A stretch of DNA of 49,473 bases from a virus. The stretch spans positions 1 through 49,473 of IMG/VR virus record IMGVR_UViG_3300045999_002383; one strand, written 5' to 3'. Below are positions 46,510-49,473 of the stretch, in pieces. A model generated the notes under the pieces. The model was given only the letters and a program-made list of their open reading frames with translations, did no database searches and was not told the origin of the DNA. The first letter of the stretch is position 1. Each line of letters opens with the position of its first letter. A program made the translations under genes and the position numbers.

Positions 46510-48071
46510 TAAGTGGTCAAATCTCCAGATAGTAGCCAGCTGTTTGATGCCCGCTTAATTAGAGACGCAACTGAGTACTGTGCTCTAGTCTTAGTCCCCG
46601 TAGCACCTACCAGCGTAATGCCAGAGTTGCTCACGGTAACTTGCCCTGTGCCTGTTTGCACTAGCATGAGGGTGGTTCCCACGGGGAAGTTAACCGACGC
46701 ATCTTGGGGAATGGTAACTGTAATCGCAGACGAACTAGACAGCTCCACCAGCTTGTCTTTATCAGTAAGCACAAGCGTGTAGTTACCAGTCTGTTGGTTA
46801 ATTCCGACAACTGCGGGGGCGTCAGCACCCGCTGGTCCCGTAGGGCCTGTAGCACCGTCTGCACCTGCTGGTCCCGTAGGGCCTGTAGCACCGTCAGCTC
46901 CACCCGCATTTGATACAGAAATGGTGCCGTACATCATAGAGTGGTTTTGGCACTGGTAGTACAAAGTGTTAGGAGCGTTAAACGGAACTTCAAATATTAC
47001 AGTTCCAGAATCAGTTCCTGCACCAGTTACGCCTGTTGTGTAGACGTTTCCAGCGTTGTACCCGCCTCCAGTGGTTTGAATCCAGAATGGGTGACCTGCA
47101 GCATTTACATCGAACACGTACCTCATGCCGCGAACAAGGTTTAGCGTAGGGTTAGTGGCACCATTAATTGAGTAGGTCATAGAGCCGCCATCAGTGACGG
47201 CAAAGGTTATTCCTCCGCTAGCTCCTGTAGGGCCAGTTGGTCCCGTAGGCCCTGTCGGTCCTTGCGCTCCAGTAGGACCAGTAGGACCAACGGTAGCAGA
47301 AGTAAACTCTGTGTAATTGATAGCGTCAGTACCGACCACAAAAGTAGCAGGGTCAGAAACAAACCCTACAAAACCCTTGTTTACGTTAGTGTCTCCGTCT
47401 TTAATAAAAACGTACATACCCGGGATTTCACTGGCTTCATCACAAAGCCCACAACGAGTCAAGACCCATGGAGTTCCTGAGTCCCCTTGAGTCGTTAGGT
47501 TGTATCTGCCGTTGTGCGCTGCATTAGTCTGGTTCTTTACAAGAACACCGCGAAAACCATTACCGGTAGTAATAGTGGTAACGCCGTCAATTGCAGGGAA
47601 CGCACCGTTTGAAGTAGCGGTAAGAGTAGCTCCCACACCTAGAGTGCCGTTGCTATACGTTGCAGAAAGGTTTTCAGTAGTAGCCGCCATTACAGATGGC
47701 TTAGCGTAGATACCCTGTGCAATATCGTCTACGTAAGAGACCGTTGCAACAACAGCGGTGTCAATTTCTACAATTCCGCCAGCGTACTCGATTCCATTAC
47801 CTGCAGTAAAAGATGGGAGGGGACCAGTAGGTCCAGTTGGACCAGTGCTTCCCGTAAGTCCAGTAGAGCCTGTAGGACCTTGAGGGCCAGTGTCCCCCAC
47901 AGGTCCAGTAGGGCCAGTGTCACCAGTAAGCCCTTGAGGGCCAGTTGGTCCTTGAGGCCCAACGCTTGATGAGGCAATCTTCCAAGTAGAGCCAGTCCAC
48001 ACCCAACTTCTCGAGCCAGATGTAAATACGTCATCGACGTCAGGTGCGTCAGGAAAGTTAATCGCGGGCAT
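46509..48071 (-). CDS. collagen-like tail fibre with cupredoxin-like domain
   Basis: From ATG 48071 (GGAG 5-7 nt upstream) the 520-residue protein has an N-terminal head. Collagen-like Gly-X-Y runs follow at about 38-84 ([16 protein letters not shown]), 263-283 and 389-416. A beta module is near 125-260 ([20 protein letters not shown]). A cupredoxin-like domain at about 288-386 has H327 in [11 protein letters not shown] and C374, H377, M379/380 in [10 protein letters not shown]. The C-terminus is a small fibre tip ([18 protein letters not shown]). It likely forms trimers. A TTG at 48083 would add four residues, but ATG fits better. Confidence 0.85.
   Translation of the reverse strand: MPAINFPDAPDVDDVFTSGSRSWVWTGSTWKIASSSVGPQGPTGPQGLTGDTGPTGPVGDTGPQGPTGSTGLTGSTGPTGPTGPLPSFTAGNGIEYAGGIVEIDTAVVATVSYVDDIAQGIYAKPSVMAATTENLSATYSNGTLGVGATLTATSNGAFPAIDGVTTITTGNGFRGVLVKNQTNAAHNGRYNLTTQGDSGTPWVLTRCGLCDEASEIPGMYVFIKDGDTNVNKGFVGFVSDPATFVVGTDAINYTEFTSATVGPTGPTGAQGPTGPTGPTGPTGASGGITFAVTDGGSMTYSINGATNPTLNLVRGMRYVFDVNAAGHPFWIQTTGGGYNAGNVYTTGVTGAGTDSGTVIFEVPFNAPNTLYYQCQNHSMMYGTISVSNAGGADGATGPTGPAGADGATGPTGPAGADAPAVVGINQQTGNYTLVLTDKDKLVELSSSSAITVTIPQDASVNFPVGTTLMLVQTGTGQVTVSNSGITLVGATGTKTRAQYSVASLIKRASNSWLLSGDLTT
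46831..46895 (-). repeat. 36-bp tandem repeat encoding collagen-like [12 protein letters not shown] units
   Basis: Two near-identical 29-bp copies (46831-46859 and 46867-46895) with a 36-base period encode the third Gly-X-Y region of the fibre. The match is far closer than needed to encode similar collagen repeats, so recent slippage or unequal duplication is likely. Such repeats can change fibre length. Confidence 0.7.
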
Positions 48072-48106
48072 TAAAGTCTCCAATAAAGGTACTACTAGTT
48101 TGCCGT

Positions 48107-48118
48107 ATACAGCTGTAT
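48107..48118. promoter_or_regulatory. 12-bp perfect palindrome upstream of collagen-like fibre gene
   Basis: ATACAGCTGTAT is self-complementary and lies in the 85-base gap between the small fibre-associated gene and the collagen-like gene. This is one of the longer gaps in the window. It could be an operator or an mRNA hairpin start region. No clear -10/-35 pair is seen. A one-off palindrome of this length is weak evidence. Confidence 0.25.
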
Positions 48119-48156
48119 TATGCTGGTTATCCTAGTAAAGCTTGTACTGGTTAAGG

Positions 48157-48501
48157 CTACTCACTCGGGGGCGGAGCTTCGTCCCATACTTGAGCAGTCT
48201 CATTCCACAGATATACCTTGCTATCTTGTGGGTACGGAATTGGGGACATCCAACGGCAGGTGTCCTCGTCAAGGGTCCACGACTCAAAAGGCTTAGGAGG
48301 GATGAATGCGTCAAGCTCTTCATCGTAGGTATACCCGATACCAGCAAAGTTCTTGCGAATAGTAGCGTTGTAGGAAGTCTGCACCCAACGGCCACCTAGA
48401 TTTTCTACAAACCAGTCATAGCCCTCATTAGGAAGGTTATTGTCGCCTACAAGAACACGTAGGACAACGTTATTCTCATCAAGTTCTGCGAAGTGTGACA
48501 T
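48157..48501 (-). CDS. small fibre-associated protein (tail fibre assembly-like)
   Basis: The 114-residue protein starts MSHFAELDENNVVLRVLVGD and has the conserved blocks GGRWVQTSYNATIRKNFAGI then GYTYDEELDAFIPPKPFESW. It ends PYPQDSKVYLWNETAQVWDE. I have met this family often beside phage fibres, as a short fibre-associated or chaperone-like protein, but I know no assigned role. ATG 48501 overlaps the Gly-rich gene TAA (TAATG). The frame is open 62 codons further upstream, but that stretch is inside the Gly-rich gene. Confidence 0.78.
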   Translation of the reverse strand: MSHFAELDENNVVLRVLVGDNNLPNEGYDWFVENLGGRWVQTSYNATIRKNFAGIGYTYDEELDAFIPPKPFESWTLDEDTCRWMSPIPYPQDSKVYLWNETAQVWDEAPPPSE

Positions 48502-49340
48502 TAGATTGCATACCTTACAATTACAATACCAGAACCGCCGGAGTAGCCGAAACCGCCACCGCCACCGCCGCCAGTGTTTGGCATTGCGTTTTCGCCTTCG
48601 CCAGAGCCGATGTTTCCGCCACCACCGTTTCCACCACGCTGTGTAGTGTCTCCCTGACCTTGGCCTTGACCACCGCCCGCATACCAATAGGTACCAGAGA
48701 CATTTTCGCCAGTGCTAGTAGCCGCACCCCAAGCTGAGTATGAGGAAGAGCCGTTACCGCCAGAGCCACCACGCACAGCCACACCGTCATAAGTCAGGCT
48801 TCCTCCAGCAGCACCAGCTCCACCGCCACCACCGCCACCGTAAGCAGGGTAACCAATTCCACCACCGCTGTTACCTTGCCCAGCGGTTCCCGCTCCAGCA
48901 CCTGAGGCGTAACCACTACCACCACCGGAACCACCTGTTAGTGCACCAGCTCCTCCTGTAGACGAGCCACCACTGCCTCCCAGTGCGGTAGTTAGTGCGC
49001 CAAACTGAGAGTTACCACCGCTTGCACCTCGTGCACCGCCGTAGCCTCCGCCACCGACTCCAGCGCCACCAGCACCTACAGTTACGGTGTAGGCTCCTGC
49101 AGATAAAGATTGATTAGTAAATCCAAGTAGACCACCTGCTCCACCGCCACCACCGTACCACTGTCCAGTAGCGCCTCCACCAGCCACTACAAGCATCTCT
49201 GCGGTTACAGGAGCGAATACAGTAAAAGTTCCACTAGATGTAAACGTGTGGTATCTGTACCCACCACTTTCTACAATAGTTCCACCAGTGGGCAGGATTA
49301 GAGCGCCTGCGGCTCCTACCATTCCTAATGTAAAGGGCAT
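48501..49340 (-). CDS. Gly-rich adhesin-like fibre tip protein
   Basis: The 279-residue protein has a short beta start (MPFTLGMVGAAGALILP), then YRYHTFTSSGTFTVFAPVTA and MLVVAGGGATGQWYGGGGGA. A large Gly/Ser-rich body follows (AGGAGVGGGGYGGARGASGG), typical of polyglycine-helix adhesins of phage tails, then the end GFGYSGGSGIVIVRYAI. The Gly-rich loops may form the receptor-binding surface. ATG 49340 overlaps the preceding stop. Distinct from the collagen-like fibre, as Gly runs lack Gly-X-Y order. Confidence 0.82.
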   Translation of the reverse strand: MPFTLGMVGAAGALILPTGGTIVESGGYRYHTFTSSGTFTVFAPVTAEMLVVAGGGATGQWYGGGGGAGGLLGFTNQSLSAGAYTVTVGAGGAGVGGGGYGGARGASGGNSQFGALTTALGGSGGSSTGGAGALTGGSGGGSGYASGAGAGTAGQGNSGGGIGYPAYGGGGGGGAGAAGGSLTYDGVAVRGGSGGNGSSSYSAWGAATSTGENVSGTYWYAGGGQGQGQGDTTQRGGNGGGGNIGSGEGENAMPNTGGGGGGGFGYSGGSGIVIVRYAI

Positions 49341-49473
49341 TATGCCGCCAAGTCTCCAACCAGTACGTACGTGCTAGTGGCGATGCACTTAATTGTGGCA
49401 GGTGCGTATTGAGCAGACGTCTTACGGTTGTTATTTTTGCTATTTAAAGTAATTCCAGACCCCGGCGTAAATC
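49340..49473 (-). CDS. tail fibre protein, C-terminal end (cut by window edge)
   Basis: The frame is open from the right edge to TAA 49342-49340 and gives FTPGSGITLNSKNNNRKTSA, QYAPATIKCIATSTYVLVGD and LAA. The pattern N-x-K-x-x-x-RK-x-x-x-QY-x-x-A-T-x-K-x-I-A-T-x-x-Y-V-L-x-G-D-L is typical of the end of phage fibre proteins. It is coupled to the Gly-rich gene by TAATG. Only 43 residues are visible. Confidence 0.7.
   Translation of the reverse strand, partial: FTPGSGITLNSKNNNRKTSAQYAPATIKCIATSTYVLVGDLAA

Noticed and set aside
46509-48071. Regularly spaced GC-rich repeats resembling a CRISPR or tandem array
   Set aside because: The repeats are in codon phase and encode Gly-X-Y collagen units; there are no unique spacers of equal length.
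48502-48687. Arg/Trp-rich 62-residue extension (WRRRKRNAKHWRRWRWRF-like) upstream of the fibre-associated gene
   Set aside because: It is the out-of-frame shadow of Gly-rich codons in the 48501-49340 gene. The real start is ATG 48501 in a TAATG overlap, so this is not an antimicrobial peptide.

Overview
The window is a segment of a tailed-phage genome. Every supportable gene lies on the minus strand, so transcription runs from high to low coordinates. Genes are packed with almost no spacers, and most junctions are TAATG, ATGA, GTGA or TTGA overlaps. The phage has a contractile tail (sheath, tube and a T4/P2-type baseplate). A WhiB-family protein and an NrdH glutaredoxin point to an actinobacterial host. 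The moderate base composition (somewhat below 50% GC by eye) and aquatic-type fibre modules suggest a lower-GC aquatic actinobacterium; this host assignment is inference. TAA, TAG and TGA all act as stops, so the code is standard. No terminase, portal, major capsid protein, integrase, tRNA or CRISPR array is visible.

Layout in transcription order. (1) 49.5-45.4 kb: fibre genes, comprising a fibre C-terminus cut by the edge, a Gly-rich adhesin-like protein, a small fibre-associated protein, a collagen-like fibre with a cupredoxin-like domain, and a beta-sandwich protein with a 24-cysteine insert. (2) 45.3-40.5 kb: two paralogous unknown proteins around a small gene, a GlcNAc-transferase-like enzyme with a C-terminal Cys cluster, a DNA methyltransferase and a family 2 glycosyltransferase. 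(3) 40.5-39.1 kb: a second Cys-insert beta-sandwich protein and a 54-residue Cys-cluster protein related to the tail of the GlcNAc-transferase-like enzyme. (4) 39.1-35.2 kb: head-tail connector-type genes interrupted by a run of tiny Lys-rich proteins, a 19-residue metallothionein-like ORF and an HNH nuclease. (5) 35.2-20.6 kb: sheath, tube, tail assembly chaperone with a probable +1 frameshift, tape measure with M23 peptidase, and the baseplate and tail-tip set. (6) 20.6-12.2 kb: small membrane protein, winged-helix replication protein, DnaC-like loader, SWIM protein, DnaB helicase, primase, SNF2 helicase, MerR-like protein and ssDNA-binding protein. (7) 12.2-3.8 kb, after a hairpin-plus-U-tract: family A DNA polymerase, RecA, Hjc-like nuclease, WhiB, Cas4-like nuclease, NrdH, a PD-(D/E)XK nuclease, a RuvC-like resolvase and a SpoVS-like protein. 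(8) 3.8-0 kb: unrecognised proteins, several Gly/Pro/Asn/Gln-rich.

The replication set (loader, helicase, primase, SSB, PolA, RecA, several nucleases) looks largely self-sufficient apart from nucleotide reductase and ligase, which are not in view. The most unusual parts are the pair of fibre proteins with Cys-rich repeat inserts next to two glycosyltransferases, the cassette of translationally coupled basic microproteins ending in a metallothionein-like peptide, the +1 frameshift site, and the WhiB protein with altered cysteine spacing.
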